The notes under the pieces are model-generated. The model saw only the letters and a list, made by a program, of their open reading frames with translations. It was not told the origin of the DNA and made no database searches. Position numbers and translations under genes: made by a program. This document shows, piece by piece, positions 19,036-28,624 of a stretch of DNA of 64,000 bases. The stretch covers positions 310,001 to 374,000 of the forward strand of contig CAWAMD010000002.1 of NCBI GenBank assembly GCA_963783045.1. The letters run 5' to 3'. This DNA is from CAWAMD01 sp963783045. Its GTDB lineage: Bacteria > Actinomycetota > Nitriliruptoria > Nitriliruptorales > Nitriliruptoraceae. Numbering within the stretch: position 1 is the first letter of the stretch; the number at the start of each line of letters is the position of its first letter.

Positions 19036-20007
19036 TCAGTACTTGCCGGAGCGCAGACCGGCGATGTCCGCCTGGTCCGCCTGGTCGAAGGTGTCCGGCG
19101 GCGGGCCGCTGAAGACCTGACCGATCAGGGTCGTCTCGATGGCCCAGTACATGACCGACTGCTTGTTGCTCGAGTGTCCGGGGTGGTCGGCGTCCTCGTG
19201 GTCGATCGACGACTGGTAGGTGAGGTTGACGAGCCCGAGCGTGTGGCCGAACTCGTGGGTGATCACAGCCCGCTCGACCCGGCCGCCCCCGCCGAGCAGC
19301 GAACCGAGGCCGGCCCACTTGTCCGGGAAGATCCCCACCTCGCTGGCGTTGTAGGTGACGCCGAGGGCGTTCGTCTCCTGGCCGCCGCTGTAGAAGCCGC
19401 CGCGCACGTAGAGGAGATAGAGCACCACCTGCTGCTGGTCGGAGTGGTTGTTCCGGTTCGCCTCGGCGGCGGCACGCAGATCGTCGGCCGTCCAGTTCGT
19501 GCGGTCCGAGGCGAAGGTGTTGCCCCCGGCGACGGACACGCCGCCGGGCTTGTCGGCGACCTGCCGGATGATCGAGACCAGGTGGTCGACCGCGGCCTGG
19601 TCGACGTTGACGCCCTGCTGCCGGTCGATCTCGACCACGAGCTTCGGCACCCCGGCCTGCAGCAGCGCATGACCGTTGGCCCCGACACCGCCGAGGTCGT
19701 CGACGGCCACGGCGGACGCAGCGCCGTTGCCGCCCTGGGTGGTGCCGTCGCCGCCGGTCCCGTTCTCGCCGCCCTGCGTCTGACCGCCCTCGCCCGCCTG
19801 GCCGCCCGCGCCGCCGCCCTCGGTCGACGGCGCGGTGCCCTCGCCGCCGGCGGATCCGTCACCATCGGGGGAGGTCAGAGCGGTCTGGACCTCGGAGGCG
19901 GCGTTCGAGATGGCCTCCTGCGCCTGGTCGGAGACCTGCCGCGCGGTCGAGCACGAAGCGGCGAGCATGCCGAGAGCGAGCAGGAGGGCAGCACCGCGCA
20001 GGCGCAC
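19036..20007 (-). CDS. Metzincin-like metalloprotease lipoprotein
   Basis: A 323-residue secreted lipoprotein with lipobox LAASC. A linker of about 75 residues rich in Gly, Glu and Thr precedes the catalytic-like domain. The zinc motif HEFGHTLGLVN lies near residue 248, with Asn where classical metzincins have the third His. A later stretch, IDHEDADHPGH, could supply the third ligand, and QSVMYW resembles the Met-turn. This layout (GLVN followed by HED...HPxH) matches a known group of bacterial membrane metalloproteases. The start is GTG at 20007 with GGAG six bases upstream. Its substrate is unknown. Confidence 0.75.
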   Translation of the reverse strand: MRLRGAALLLALGMLAASCSTARQVSDQAQEAISNAASEVQTALTSPDGDGSAGGEGTAPSTEGGGAGGQAGEGGQTQGGENGTGGDGTTQGGNGAASAVAVDDLGGVGANGHALLQAGVPKLVVEIDRQQGVNVDQAAVDHLVSIIRQVADKPGGVSVAGGNTFASDRTNWTADDLRAAAEANRNNHSDQQQVVLYLLYVRGGFYSGGQETNALGVTYNASEVGIFPDKWAGLGSLLGGGGRVERAVITHEFGHTLGLVNLTYQSSIDHEDADHPGHSSNKQSVMYWAIETTLIGQVFSGPPPDTFDQADQADIAGLRSGKY

Positions 20008-20113
20008 GTCGGGCTCCTTTGCGAGCACAGACCGCAGTCGAGGGGGCACGCACAGGGTAGGACTCTCCAGCGTGACTCTCACATCACCCCGGCCCGGCCA
20101 CCCGGGCGGGCCG

Positions 20114-21223
20114 TCAGCCCCGGACGACGAGGTCGGCGCGCTGGAAGGCGGTCAGCGACTCGTACCCGCAGACGCCCATGGCGCGACGCAACCCGCCGAC
20201 GAGGTTGAGCGTGCCGTCGTCGCGGTGTGCCGGGCCCGTGAGGACCTCGGCCATCGTCCCCAGCGTCTCAACGCGCGTGTACCGGCCGCGCGGCAGCTCG
20301 TGGTGCGCCGCGGACAGGCCCCAGTACGCGCCCCGCCCGGGCGCCTCCTCGGCGGCGGCCAGGGGACGGCCGAGCATCGCGGCGTCCGCGCCGCAGGCGA
20401 TGGCCTTCGCGAGGTCGCCGCCGGTGTGCAGCCCGCCGCTGGCGATCACGTGGACGTAGCGGCCGGACTCCTGGAGGTAGCGGGCGCGCGCCTCGGCCAC
20501 CTCGGCGATCGCGGTCCCCTGCGGCATACCGACGCCGAGCGCGGCGTCGGTCGTGGACACCCCGCTGACGCCGAGCCCCACGATGACGCCGACGGCACCG
20601 GTGCGCATCAGGTGCAGGGCGGACTTGCGGCTGGCCACACCGCCCACGACGACGGGGATGTCGTAGCGGGCCGTGAAGCTCCGCAGGTCGAGCGGCTCGG
20701 CGTCGGCCTGCCCGACGTGCTGCGCGGTGACCACGACACCCTGGACCACGAGGAGATCGAGCCCGGCCTCGAGCGCGGCGTGGTGGTAGCGGCCGACCTT
20801 CTGTGGGGTGAGGCTGCCGGCCGCGAGCCCGTGCTCCTTGAGCTCGCTGACCCGCCGGCCGATGAGCTCCTCCTTCACCGGCTCGTCGTAGAGCTGCTGG
20901 AGGCGGGTCGTGGCCTCCGGGCCGGGCTGCAGGGAGCTGATCTCCTCGAGCACCTCGGTGGGGTCCTCGTAGCGGGTCCAGACCCCTTCGAGGTTGAGCA
21001 CACCGAGCCCACCGAGATCGGCGACGAGCCCGGCCGTGGCCGGGGAGGTCACCGCGTCCAGGGGCGCCGCGAGCACGGGCAGGTCGAACTCGTACGCGTC
21101 GAGGGTCCAGGAGATGTCGACGAGATCCCGGTCGCGGGTCCGTCGCCGTGGGACGAGGCTGATGTCGTCGAGGCCGTAGCCGACCCAGGCGCGGCGACCG
21201 CCGCCGATGTCCGTCTCGAACAT
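20114..21223 (-). CDS. guaB3: GuaB3 family IMP dehydrogenase-related protein
   Basis: A 369-residue (beta/alpha)8 protein of the IMPDH/GMP reductase family without CBS domains. It has GVLNLEGVWTRYEDP, DIPVVVGGVASRKSALHLM and ASGGLHTGGDLAKAIACGAD. The loop that holds the catalytic cysteine in true IMP dehydrogenases reads GVSGVSTTDAALGVG, without Cys, as I recall for the actinobacterial GuaB3 group. True IMPDH activity is therefore doubtful. The ATG has AGGAGA eight bases upstream. The nearby guaA and DUF5319 genes are its usual company. Confidence 0.9.
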   Translation of the reverse strand: MFETDIGGGRRAWVGYGLDDISLVPRRRTRDRDLVDISWTLDAYEFDLPVLAAPLDAVTSPATAGLVADLGGLGVLNLEGVWTRYEDPTEVLEEISSLQPGPEATTRLQQLYDEPVKEELIGRRVSELKEHGLAAGSLTPQKVGRYHHAALEAGLDLLVVQGVVVTAQHVGQADAEPLDLRSFTARYDIPVVVGGVASRKSALHLMRTGAVGVIVGLGVSGVSTTDAALGVGMPQGTAIAEVAEARARYLQESGRYVHVIASGGLHTGGDLAKAIACGADAAMLGRPLAAAEEAPGRGAYWGLSAAHHELPRGRYTRVETLGTMAEVLTGPAHRDDGTLNLVGGLRRAMGVCGYESLTAFQRADLVVRG

Positions 21224-21374
21224 GTGCAGGTCTCCTGGTCGGTCGGCAGCTGACGGGTGCGGGGCGCCGGCAGCGTAGTCGCGGCGCCCACAGGCTGTGT
21301 CGGCGCCGTTGGCCGGTGCTCCACCCGCGTGCGACACTGGCACCGCTGCGCCGACCACGCCCGGAAAGCCCCTG

Positions 21375-21959
21375 ATGAGTGACGACCGCGACGACCTGCC
21401 CGAGGACGACGACTACGAGGAGTTCGACGACCTCGACGGTGACGACTACGACGGCGACGACTACGACGACGTGGACTTCGCCCAGCTCGACGACACCGAG
21501 TCGGCACTCGTCCAGCAGGATCTGATCGACCTCGACAAGTTCGAGGCGACGTTCCACGCCGAGGGCTACAAGGGCGTGTCGGTCTACTGCCAGGACTGCG
21601 CCGAGGATCACTTCTACCCCTGGGACATGCTGCGCGGCAGCCTCGAGATGCTGCTGCAGACGGGCGAGGCCCCGGTGCACGAGCCGGCCTACCAGCCGGA
21701 TCCCGACGACTACGTCCCGTGGGAGTACGCGCGCGGGTACGTCGACGCGCTCCAGGACGTGGGGGTCGCGTCGCGCCGGGACATCGAGGCGTGCCCCCGC
21801 TGCCAGTTCCGGCTGCCGGACGACCTCGAGCAGGGCAACTTCTGCCCGCGCTGTGGCACCCCGATGCTCTCCGAGCGGCTGCGCATGGCGCTCGTCGACC
21901 GGGGCTTCTCGGCGAGGGAGGCCGACGACGTGCTGCGCGAGGGCGGCCTGCCCACCTGA
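21375..21959 (+). CDS. DUF5319-like acidic protein with zinc-ribbon
   Basis: A 194-residue soluble protein. The first 50 residues are extremely acidic (runs of Asp, Glu and Tyr). The middle, YCQDCAEDHFYPWDMLRG to VHEPAYQPDPDDYVPWEYA, matches my memory of DUF5319, an actinobacterial family encoded near guaB. The C-terminus adds a second zinc ribbon, CPRC with CPRCG. The ATG at 21375 is the first in-frame start that avoids reading through the divergent promoter. It is divergent from guaB3. The function is unknown. Confidence 0.8.
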   Translation: MSDDRDDLPEDDDYEEFDDLDGDDYDGDDYDDVDFAQLDDTESALVQQDLIDLDKFEATFHAEGYKGVSVYCQDCAEDHFYPWDMLRGSLEMLLQTGEAPVHEPAYQPDPDDYVPWEYARGYVDALQDVGVASRRDIEACPRCQFRLPDDLEQGNFCPRCGTPMLSERLRMALVDRGFSAREADDVLREGGLPT

Positions 21960-21995
21960 GTCCCGCCCCGGCCCCCGCGCCGCCTGCCGGAACCG

Positions 21996-23420
21996 TCAGA
22001 TGCGGCGGGTCACGACCACCCAGACGGTGCGCAGCAGGATCTCGATGTCGAGCACCGGCGACCAGTTCACGAGGTACTGCAGGTCGTAGCCGAGCTTGTA
22101 CTCCGGGTCGGTGTGGTAGCGGCCATGGATCTGCGCGAGGCCCGTCAGGCCCGGCGGGATCTCGTGGCGCCGGGCGTAGCCGGGGATGATCCGCTCGAAC
22201 TCGGCCGTGAGCTCGGGACGCTCGGGGCGCGGGCCGACGAGCGACATGTCGCCCCGCAGGATGTTGTAGACCTGCGGCAGCTCGTCGAGCCGGGTCGCGC
22301 GTAGCCAGGTGCACGCCGGGATGATCCGCGGGTCCTCGCGGGACGCCAGCTGCGGGCGGCCGTCCTCCTCGGCGTTCGGGTACATGGTGCGGAACTTCAC
22401 GAGCCGGAAGGTGCGCCCGCCGGCGCCCACACGGTCCTGCCAGAAGAGCACGGGCCGGCGTGCCACGGCGAGGACGTAGAGGGCGACGACCGCCAGCGCC
22501 GGCAGCACCACCGGCGCCATCGCGACGAGGACGACGACGTCCCAGAACCGCTTGAAGCGCGCCCGTGACGCCAGCATCGTCTGCGAGCGCAGCAGGACGA
22601 AGGGCATGCCGCCGATCTCGCGCACACGCTCGAGGCCGAACATCGTCTCCTTCGCGGTGACCCGCTGCAGCACGGCGACGCCGGCGCCCTCGAGCTGACG
22701 CAGGACCTCGGGATACAGCGAGTCCAGCCAGTGGCTCGAGAGCAGCACCACGTCGGTGATCTGCTGCGCGGCCACGGTGCCCACGAGCCCGTCGACGCTG
22801 GAGGCCTCGCCGGCGACGCGGGCACGGGACTCGTCCTCGGCGAGGTGGGACCGCGCCACGCTCACCTCGTCGGGGGCGCCGACGAGCAGGACGCGCGGCG
22901 GCCCCTCACGCCGGTAGCGCAGCCGGTGCGCGATGTGCCGGTTGGCCGCCACCCCGACCGCCGCCAGAGCGATCAGCACGGCGAGGTTCGAGATCGGCAT
23001 CGGCAAGGCCCGGTTCGTGGCCCAGCCGAGCTGGTGGGCCGCCCCTGTCGCGGCCAGGTTGAACAGGGCGAACAGCCCGCCTGCGGCGAGCGTCTGTCGG
23101 GCGGCGCGGGGCAGCACCGGCGGGTAGCCGAGCCGCGGCTCGCGCTCGTAGAGCCCACCGAAGTAGAGGCTCGTCACGAAGAACCCCACCGCGACGGTGA
23201 ACGAGATCAGGTACAGCGGCTTGGGGTAGTCCGGCCAGGCTCCGCCGTGCAGGACCAGCATGATCCCGACCGCGATCGCGTAGATCACCACGACGTCGGC
23301 GAGCTGGACCAGCCGCAGCCCGCGGGCGTTGAGTCGCGTCAGCAGCGGGGCGTCGTCGGGCTGGCCGGCGCCCTGGTGCTCGCCGGACCGGGCGTCGGCG
23401 ATCGTGTCGGGGTCACGCAT
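21996..23420 (-). CDS. Polyprenyl-phosphate sugar-1-phosphate transferase (WbaP/WcaJ-like)
   Basis: A 474-residue initiating enzyme for a lipid-linked glycan. The N-terminal half has about five membrane segments and a CoA-binding-like domain. The C-terminal bacterial sugar transferase domain (PF02397) begins near residue 270 with FKRFWDVVVLV. It holds FWQDRVGAGGRTF, VKFRTM, RLDELPQVYNIL, MSLVGPRPERP and PPGLTGLAQI. It would load a sugar-1-phosphate onto undecaprenyl phosphate at the cytoplasmic face. Its ATG overlaps the upstream stop by one base (TGATG), so it is the last gene of a coupled four-gene run starting at 26895. Confidence 0.93.
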   Translation of the reverse strand: MRDPDTIADARSGEHQGAGQPDDAPLLTRLNARGLRLVQLADVVVIYAIAVGIMLVLHGGAWPDYPKPLYLISFTVAVGFFVTSLYFGGLYEREPRLGYPPVLPRAARQTLAAGGLFALFNLAATGAAHQLGWATNRALPMPISNLAVLIALAAVGVAANRHIAHRLRYRREGPPRVLLVGAPDEVSVARSHLAEDESRARVAGEASSVDGLVGTVAAQQITDVVLLSSHWLDSLYPEVLRQLEGAGVAVLQRVTAKETMFGLERVREIGGMPFVLLRSQTMLASRARFKRFWDVVVLVAMAPVVLPALAVVALYVLAVARRPVLFWQDRVGAGGRTFRLVKFRTMYPNAEEDGRPQLASREDPRIIPACTWLRATRLDELPQVYNILRGDMSLVGPRPERPELTAEFERIIPGYARRHEIPPGLTGLAQIHGRYHTDPEYKLGYDLQYLVNWSPVLDIEILLRTVWVVVTRRI

Positions 23421-24505
23421 CAGTTCGTGGTCCCGGGTCGAGTTGCCAGCAGGCGACGCGGCCGGCACGTGAGGAAGCCTATCCCCCAGGCCACGTGCAT
23501 CACGGCCAAGGCCGCCGCGGTCGCAGCGATGGATGCGCTGGCACCGGCCGCCCTCACCGCCGCCGCGACGACCACGGTGCCCCACGCGACGAGCAGCCCG
23601 ACGAGCGGCACCCAGGAGAGCCACGCGAGCGTCCCCGAGGCGAGCCAGGCGCCCAGGACCCCGAGCAGGACGCCGGCTCCCAGCGACAGCACGAAGATCG
23701 GCGGGATCGCCTGCCGCAGCCGCAGGGAGCCCGGGTGCAGCCGGAGCACGACCCGCTTCCAGCGCCCGTACTCGAGATACTGGCGAGCGAGCGCCTCCGG
23801 CGTCGCCCGTGGGCGGTAGACGACGGCCAACGCGGGGTCGAACCACACGCGGCCGCCCGCTGCACGCAGCCGGTGGTTGAGCTCGTAGTCCTGGTTGCGG
23901 ATCAGCCGCTCGTCGAACCCGCCGACGGCGTCGAGGGCCTCACGGCGGAAGACGCCGAGGTAGACGGTGTCGACGGGGCCGGCCTCGCCGCCCACCCGGT
24001 AGGTCGCGCCGCCGGCACCGACGGGCGAGCGCATCGCCGCGGCCACCGCCGCCTGGAACCCGTGCGACGCCGTGGGCACCTGCCGGCCGCCCACGTTGGC
24101 CGCCCCGGCGGTACGCAGGGTCGCGACGGCATGGGCGAGGTAGTCCGGTGGCAGGGTCGCGTGGGCGTCGAGCCGGGCGACGACCTGCCCGCTCGCGGCA
24201 GCCACCGCGACGTTCAGGGCGGCCGGTGTGCGCCCCGACGGGTTGTCGACCACCTGCACGCGCGGGTCCTCGTCGGCGAGCCGGCGTGCCACCGCCAGCG
24301 TGTCGTCCCGCGACGGGCCCACGGCGATCACGACCTCGAGCGAACCGTCCACCTCCTGGGCCAGCGCGGAGGCGACCGCGTCGGCGAGCGTGGCCGCCGA
24401 GTCGCGCGCCGGGATCACGACGGACACCGCCGGGGTCGCGCCGAGCGGCGGCAGCGACAGCCGTACGGCGGGCGCCGCCCCGCCGGCGTCGGTCCCGCCC
24501 GTCAC
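23420..24505 (-). CDS. Family 2 glycosyltransferase with C-terminal membrane segments
   Basis: A 361-residue GT2 enzyme. The nucleotide-sugar fold starts at VSVVIPARDSAATL, has ARLDAHATLP in the DxD region and the acceptor-side NQDYELNHRL. About four hydrophobic helices close the protein, as in succinoglycan-type transferases (ExoA-like). The GTG start overlaps the upstream stop (GTGA), which decides between it and a slightly earlier in-frame start. Confidence 0.88.
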   Translation of the reverse strand: MTGGTDAGGAAPAVRLSLPPLGATPAVSVVIPARDSAATLADAVASALAQEVDGSLEVVIAVGPSRDDTLAVARRLADEDPRVQVVDNPSGRTPAALNVAVAAASGQVVARLDAHATLPPDYLAHAVATLRTAGAANVGGRQVPTASHGFQAAVAAAMRSPVGAGGATYRVGGEAGPVDTVYLGVFRREALDAVGGFDERLIRNQDYELNHRLRAAGGRVWFDPALAVVYRPRATPEALARQYLEYGRWKRVVLRLHPGSLRLRQAIPPIFVLSLGAGVLLGVLGAWLASGTLAWLSWVPLVGLLVAWGTVVVAAAVRAAGASASIAATAAALAVMHVAWGIGFLTCRPRRLLATRPGTTN

Positions 24506-25602
24506 GTGCGGCCCGCCCACCGGCGCAGCTGGTCGACGAAGGCGGGGCCGGCAACGTCCCAGGAGTAGCGCGAGGCCACGGCGGCACGGCCGCGCCTCCC
24601 CATCGCCGCGCGCCGGTCGGGATCGGCCCGCAGGGCCCGGATCGCCTCGGCGACCGCCTGCGGGTCCTCGAAGGGGACGACGACGCCGGCGTCCTCCTCC
24701 TCGACGATCCGCCGGGCGACCGCGAGCGGGGTGGTCACCGCCGGCACGCCGTGCGCGAGGTACTCGAGGATCTTCGTGGGCATGGAGTGGCGGTAGTTGG
24801 GCTCGTCGTGCAGCAGCGAGAGCCCGACGAGCGCCCCGTCCACCAGCGCGAGCGCCCGGTCGTTCGGCACGAACCCGTGCCAGGTCAGCACGCCGTCGCG
24901 GTCGGCTTCCGTGAGGAGATCACGCACGTCGGCATCGGCCGGACCGGCCAGCTCGACCTGCACCTCCCCCGACAGCTCGCGGGCCAGCGCGACCAGGTCG
25001 GCGGCCCCCCGGCGGGCGGAGATGCGCCCGATGTAGACGGCGCGGTCGTCCCAGCCCTCGCGGGGCGATGCGGGCAGGAACGGCACGTTGGGGACGACCG
25101 GGTGCTGGCCGGCGAACCGGTCGGCGTAGCCGTCCTCGGCGAGGGTGAGATGGAACCGGCGCTCGGCCCAGTGTTCGGCAGCGCGGACCAGCGCCGCGGC
25201 GCCCGGGCGGGCCCAGCCGGGGACCCACGGCCGGTCGGTGAGCGCGGCGGCGGTGTCCTCGTGCACGTCCCAGACCACCGGTGGCAGCCGCCGCAGGCCG
25301 GCGATGGCCAGGAGCAGCTCGGGGTCGTGCAGGACCACCACGTCGTGCTCGGCGGCATGGCGGTGCAGCAGGACCCGCGCGGCCTCGAGCGACCGGAGGC
25401 GGTCACGCCCGGCGGCGCGCGGAAGGTCCACCGCCCGTGCCACCTCGGCGGCGGACGGCTCGATGCCGTAGCCGGTGAAGGGCGCGGCGTAGGTCACGGC
25501 GGCGCCCGCTTCCCGCAGCGCCCGGATCTGGCGGTGGTAGATCCGGGCGTCGAGCGGCACGTGGACGACGGTCACGACCAGGACCCGCAGGGGCACGGTC
25601 AC
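24502..25602 (-). CDS. Family 4-type (GT-B) glycosyltransferase
   Basis: A 366-residue GT-B enzyme. The N-terminal domain starts VLVVTVVHVPLDARIYHR and includes the DVHED stretch. The C-terminal Glyco_transf_1 domain has YIGRISARRGAADLV, then PTKILEYLAHGVPAVTT, the donor-binding E in EYLAHG. The start is GTG at 25602, overlapping the stop of the dehydrogenase gene. The upstream extension of the frame is the antisense of nothing known and lies wholly inside that gene. Confidence 0.88.
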   Translation of the reverse strand: MTVPLRVLVVTVVHVPLDARIYHRQIRALREAGAAVTYAAPFTGYGIEPSAAEVARAVDLPRAAGRDRLRSLEAARVLLHRHAAEHDVVVLHDPELLLAIAGLRRLPPVVWDVHEDTAAALTDRPWVPGWARPGAAALVRAAEHWAERRFHLTLAEDGYADRFAGQHPVVPNVPFLPASPREGWDDRAVYIGRISARRGAADLVALARELSGEVQVELAGPADADVRDLLTEADRDGVLTWHGFVPNDRALALVDGALVGLSLLHDEPNYRHSMPTKILEYLAHGVPAVTTPLAVARRIVEEEDAGVVVPFEDPQAVAEAIRALRADPDRRAAMGRRGRAAVASRYSWDVAGPAFVDQLRRWAGRT

Positions 25603-26895
25603 AGCGCGACCACGTTGTCGCGCGCGATGCCCCGCGACCGGTACGCACCCCGGGTGTCGAAGACGAGGTCGACCTGCTCGGCGACGGCGTCGAGGTCGAA
25701 CGCGTCGTGGTCGGTGAGCAGCACCGCGAGCTGCCAGTCGCCCAGCGGCCCGCCGGTCGGCACCACCTCGTAGCCGCGGGAGGCCAGCCGCTCGGCCGGG
25801 ACGTGCGGGTCGCTCACGCCGACGACGGCGCCGCGCGCGGCGAGCAGGCGCAGGACGTCGAGTGCGGGTGACTCGCGATCGTCGGACACGTTGGGCTTGT
25901 AGGCCGCGCCGAGCCCGACCACACGGGTGCCCTTCAGGGGCATGCCGCGGTCGTTGAGCGCGTCGACGACCCGCAGGGCGACGTAGTCGGGCATCGCCAG
26001 GTTCACCTGGTCGGCCAGGTCGATGAATCGGGTCGCGATCCGCAGCTCCCGGGCGCGCCACGCGAGGTACTGCGGGTCCAGCGGGATGCAGTGACCCCCG
26101 ACGCCGGGCCCGGGCCGGAAGGGTTGGAACCCGAAGGGCTTGGTCGCCGCGGCGTCGATGACCTCCCAGATGTCGATGTCCAGCGCGTGAGCGATCTGGG
26201 CCATCTCGTTGATCATCGCGATGTTGACCGCGCGGTAGGTGTTCTCGAGCAGCTTCGTGAGCTCGGCGGCGCGGGCGGACGACACCGGGTGGACCTGGGA
26301 GACGAGCCGCCCGTAGGCCGCGACTCCCACCGCCGTCGACGCCGGGGTCACGCCGCCGACGACCTTCGGGATGTCACCGGTGTGCAGCACGTTGCCGGGG
26401 TCGACGCGCTCCGGCGAGTAGGCGACCCAGACGTCCTCGTCGAGGACGAGACCGGCGTCGGTGACGGCGGTGACGAAGAAGTCCTCGGTGGTGCCGGGAT
26501 AGGTCGTCGACTCGAGCGAGACGAGCTGACCCGGACGCGCGACCGAGCGGACCGTGTCCGCGGCGGCGGCGATGTGGGACGTGTCGGGCTCGCGGTTGCG
26601 GCCCAGCGGGCTCGGCACGCAGACCAGCAGGGCGTCGGCGCGGCTCGAGCCGACGCGGGTCGTCGGTGATCTCGAGACCGGCGTCGAGCGCGGCGCGCAG
26701 CGCGTCGTCGGAGACGTCGTCGACGTGCGAGGAGCCGCCCCGCAGCCGGTCGACCGCACCGGGATCCACGTCGAAGCCGACGGCTGGCAGCCCGCGGGTG
26801 GCGGCCGTGACGAGCAGCGGCAGACCCACGTAGCCGAGGCCGATGACGCCGACCGTCCACGTCGACGTGGCGAAGAACTCCACAGCGTCCGGCAC
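25599..26895 (-). CDS. Nucleotide-sugar dehydrogenase (WbpA/WecC-like), reading frame interrupted
   Basis: A UDP-sugar 6-dehydrogenase of about 431 residues that would make a UDP-hexuronic acid using NAD. The Rossmann motif GVIGLGYVGLPLL is in the first frame. The second frame holds LESTTYPGTTEDF, ENTYRAVNIAMINEMA and the catalytic cysteine in GVGGHCIPLDPQYL, which fits the UDP-HexNAc group better than UDP-glucose dehydrogenase. The frames meet near 26645, and the locus is 432 codons plus one base long. The GTG at 26895 has GGAG eight bases upstream. It is first in the coupled run ending with the sugar transferase. Confidence 0.85.
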
Positions 26896-27373
26896 GGCGC
26901 TCGCTCCTACCAGGAGGATCGGGGCGCCGTCGGCGCCCGGGGTCGGCCACGGGGCGCAACCGTACACGTCACGTGCGGTGCATCCGTCGCCGTTCACCGC
27001 CCGCCTCGTCCGATGAGCGCGCGGACGAAGCGGACATCCCACCCGATCACGGCATGTGGTTTGAAGGACACCGTCCGCATCCGTACACCTCTCGCGGCTC
27101 CCGGACCTGCCCGCCCCCCCTCCCGACGCCCGGGGAGCCACGGCGTTCGACCGACCCGCGGTCGTGACGCTGTCCGATGCTGCCCGCGGCGCGCCGGCTG
27201 ATGCGCGGTGCCGCACGCCGCGCGACCGGCCTCGACGGGCAGGACGAGTGGCGCCGACCAGCGCGGCTCGTGGGCGTCTCGGCGCGACCGGAGAACCCTC
27301 ATGCCAGCCCCGAGTCCCCACGCCCGACCCGACGCCCGCCAGCCCGACGCCCGACCGGCACCCTCCATCAGCC
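26896..27373. other. Divergent intergenic region before the first M23-like gene
   Basis: The gap between the dehydrogenase and M23-like genes, up to 478 bases depending on the second start. It holds a short GC-rich hairpin-like stretch near 26920 (GGCGCCGTCGGCGCC) and a pyrimidine-rich run near 27110. The frame of the M23 gene stays open back to 27164, so the true gene may start earlier. Confidence 0.4.
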
Positions 27374-28366
27374 GTGGCAGCACCAGCCCGCACGCGGACC
27401 ACGCCCGGCGCCGCGTCGCTCGTCGCCGCTTCGATGGCCGCGGCGACCTGGTTCGCCGCGGCTGCGCCCCCGGCCCGGGCCGTGGACGCACACAGCACGA
27501 CCCTCGACGCGTCCCACCGCCGGCAGGCCCGTGGCCTGCTCGCTGCCCTCGACCTCCGCGACGACGGCCAGCTCGACAACGCCGACCTGCTGCAGGCGGC
27601 AGAGAAGCTGGACGTGGCGGTTGGCGGGGTCGTCGGGCCGCACGACGTGGACCGACTCCTGGCGGCGCAGCGAGCCGGGGCAGGTCCGGTGCTCCGACGG
27701 TTGGGGCTCGACTTCGGCACGCGGGTCGACGAGGAGGACGTGCGCCACGCCGCGGCGCGGATCCATCTCGACGTTGGCCGCCACGTCGACCCGGCCGATG
27801 TGCGCCGCCTCGTCGAGGTGGGGACCACACCCAGCGTCGTCGCCCGCTACGCGACCACCCTCACGGCCCGTGCGGCCGCCATCGCCGCCATGCCGTTCGC
27901 GACCGTCGGCGCCGTCGCGCTCCTCCCCCCGTCCCACCACGTGCGGCTCGTCGGCTTCCACCAGGCCGCCTCGGGCCGCGCCGACGAGCTGGCGCCGACC
28001 GCCCGCCCCGGCATGCGGACGCTGCCCTCACGCGGCCGCGGGACGGGACGGCACACCGCGGCCGACGTCGCGGTGGCGCCCGGCACCACCGTGGTCGCGC
28101 CCGTCACCGGCCGGGTCGTGACGGTCGAGCACTACGCGCTGTACGGGCGCTACGACGACCTGCGTCTGACGATCGTCCCGTCGTCCGATCCGGGCCGCGT
28201 GGTCACGGTGCTCCACGTCGTCGGCGCGCGGGTGGCCGTCGGCGACGAGGTGGTCGCCGGCGAGACCCCGATCGCCGCCGAGGCGCACCAGCTGCCCTTC
28301 ACGTCCCAGATCGACGAGTGGGCCGGCCACGGGCCGCACGTCCACGTGGAGCTCCGCGCCCGGTGA
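27374..28366 (+). CDS. Secreted M23-like (LytM) peptidase, first of a tandem pair
   Basis: About 330 residues. A signal peptide (SLVAASMAAATWFAAAA) precedes internal repeats of about 45 residues with the pattern LDVGxxVDxxDVxxL. A C-terminal lysostaphin-fold domain follows, with TAADVAVAPGTTVVAPVTG and HVHVELRAR. The zinc pattern His-x3-Asp (HTAAD) and HxH (HVH) is complete, so it could cut peptidoglycan cross-bridges. The start is uncertain: GTG 27374 aligns with the start of the neighbouring paralogue, but GTG 27164 is in frame. An ATG at 27301 with a good GGAG is out of frame, which may reflect another indel. Confidence 0.72.
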   Translation: MAAPARTRTTPGAASLVAASMAAATWFAAAAPPARAVDAHSTTLDASHRRQARGLLAALDLRDDGQLDNADLLQAAEKLDVAVGGVVGPHDVDRLLAAQRAGAGPVLRRLGLDFGTRVDEEDVRHAAARIHLDVGRHVDPADVRRLVEVGTTPSVVARYATTLTARAAAIAAMPFATVGAVALLPPSHHVRLVGFHQAASGRADELAPTARPGMRTLPSRGRGTGRHTAADVAVAPGTTVVAPVTGRVVTVEHYALYGRYDDLRLTIVPSSDPGRVVTVLHVVGARVAVGDEVVAGETPIAAEAHQLPFTSQIDEWAGHGPHVHVELRAR

Positions 28367-28440
28367 CGGCCGTGCGCGGGGACGTCGGTACCGGCGGGCA
28401 CGGGCGTGGCATACCGGGACGGGGTGGGACGCGTCCTTCG

Positions 28441-28498
28441 GCAGCGCAGGGGCCGGACTGAAGGGGCCCGGACCGATTCGGTCCCTCTCTTGCGCTGC
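28441..28498. promoter_or_regulatory. Nested inverted repeats between the M23-like genes
   Basis: Outer arms GCAGCGCA and TGCGCTGC (28441-28448, 28491-28498) enclose an inner dyad GACCGA-T-TCGGTC at 28471-28483. It may terminate the first gene or act in the leader of the second. I could not match it to a known riboswitch. Confidence 0.45.
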
Positions 28499-28624
28499 GC
28501 GCACTCATCCGGGATATCGCGGGCCGGCAGGAACCATCGGACAGTGGTCGTCCGTTCGCTGAGCGGGTCCGAACGGCCACCGGCCATCGGACCGCAACCG
28601 ACCACCGTGCTGGGGGACGACCCG

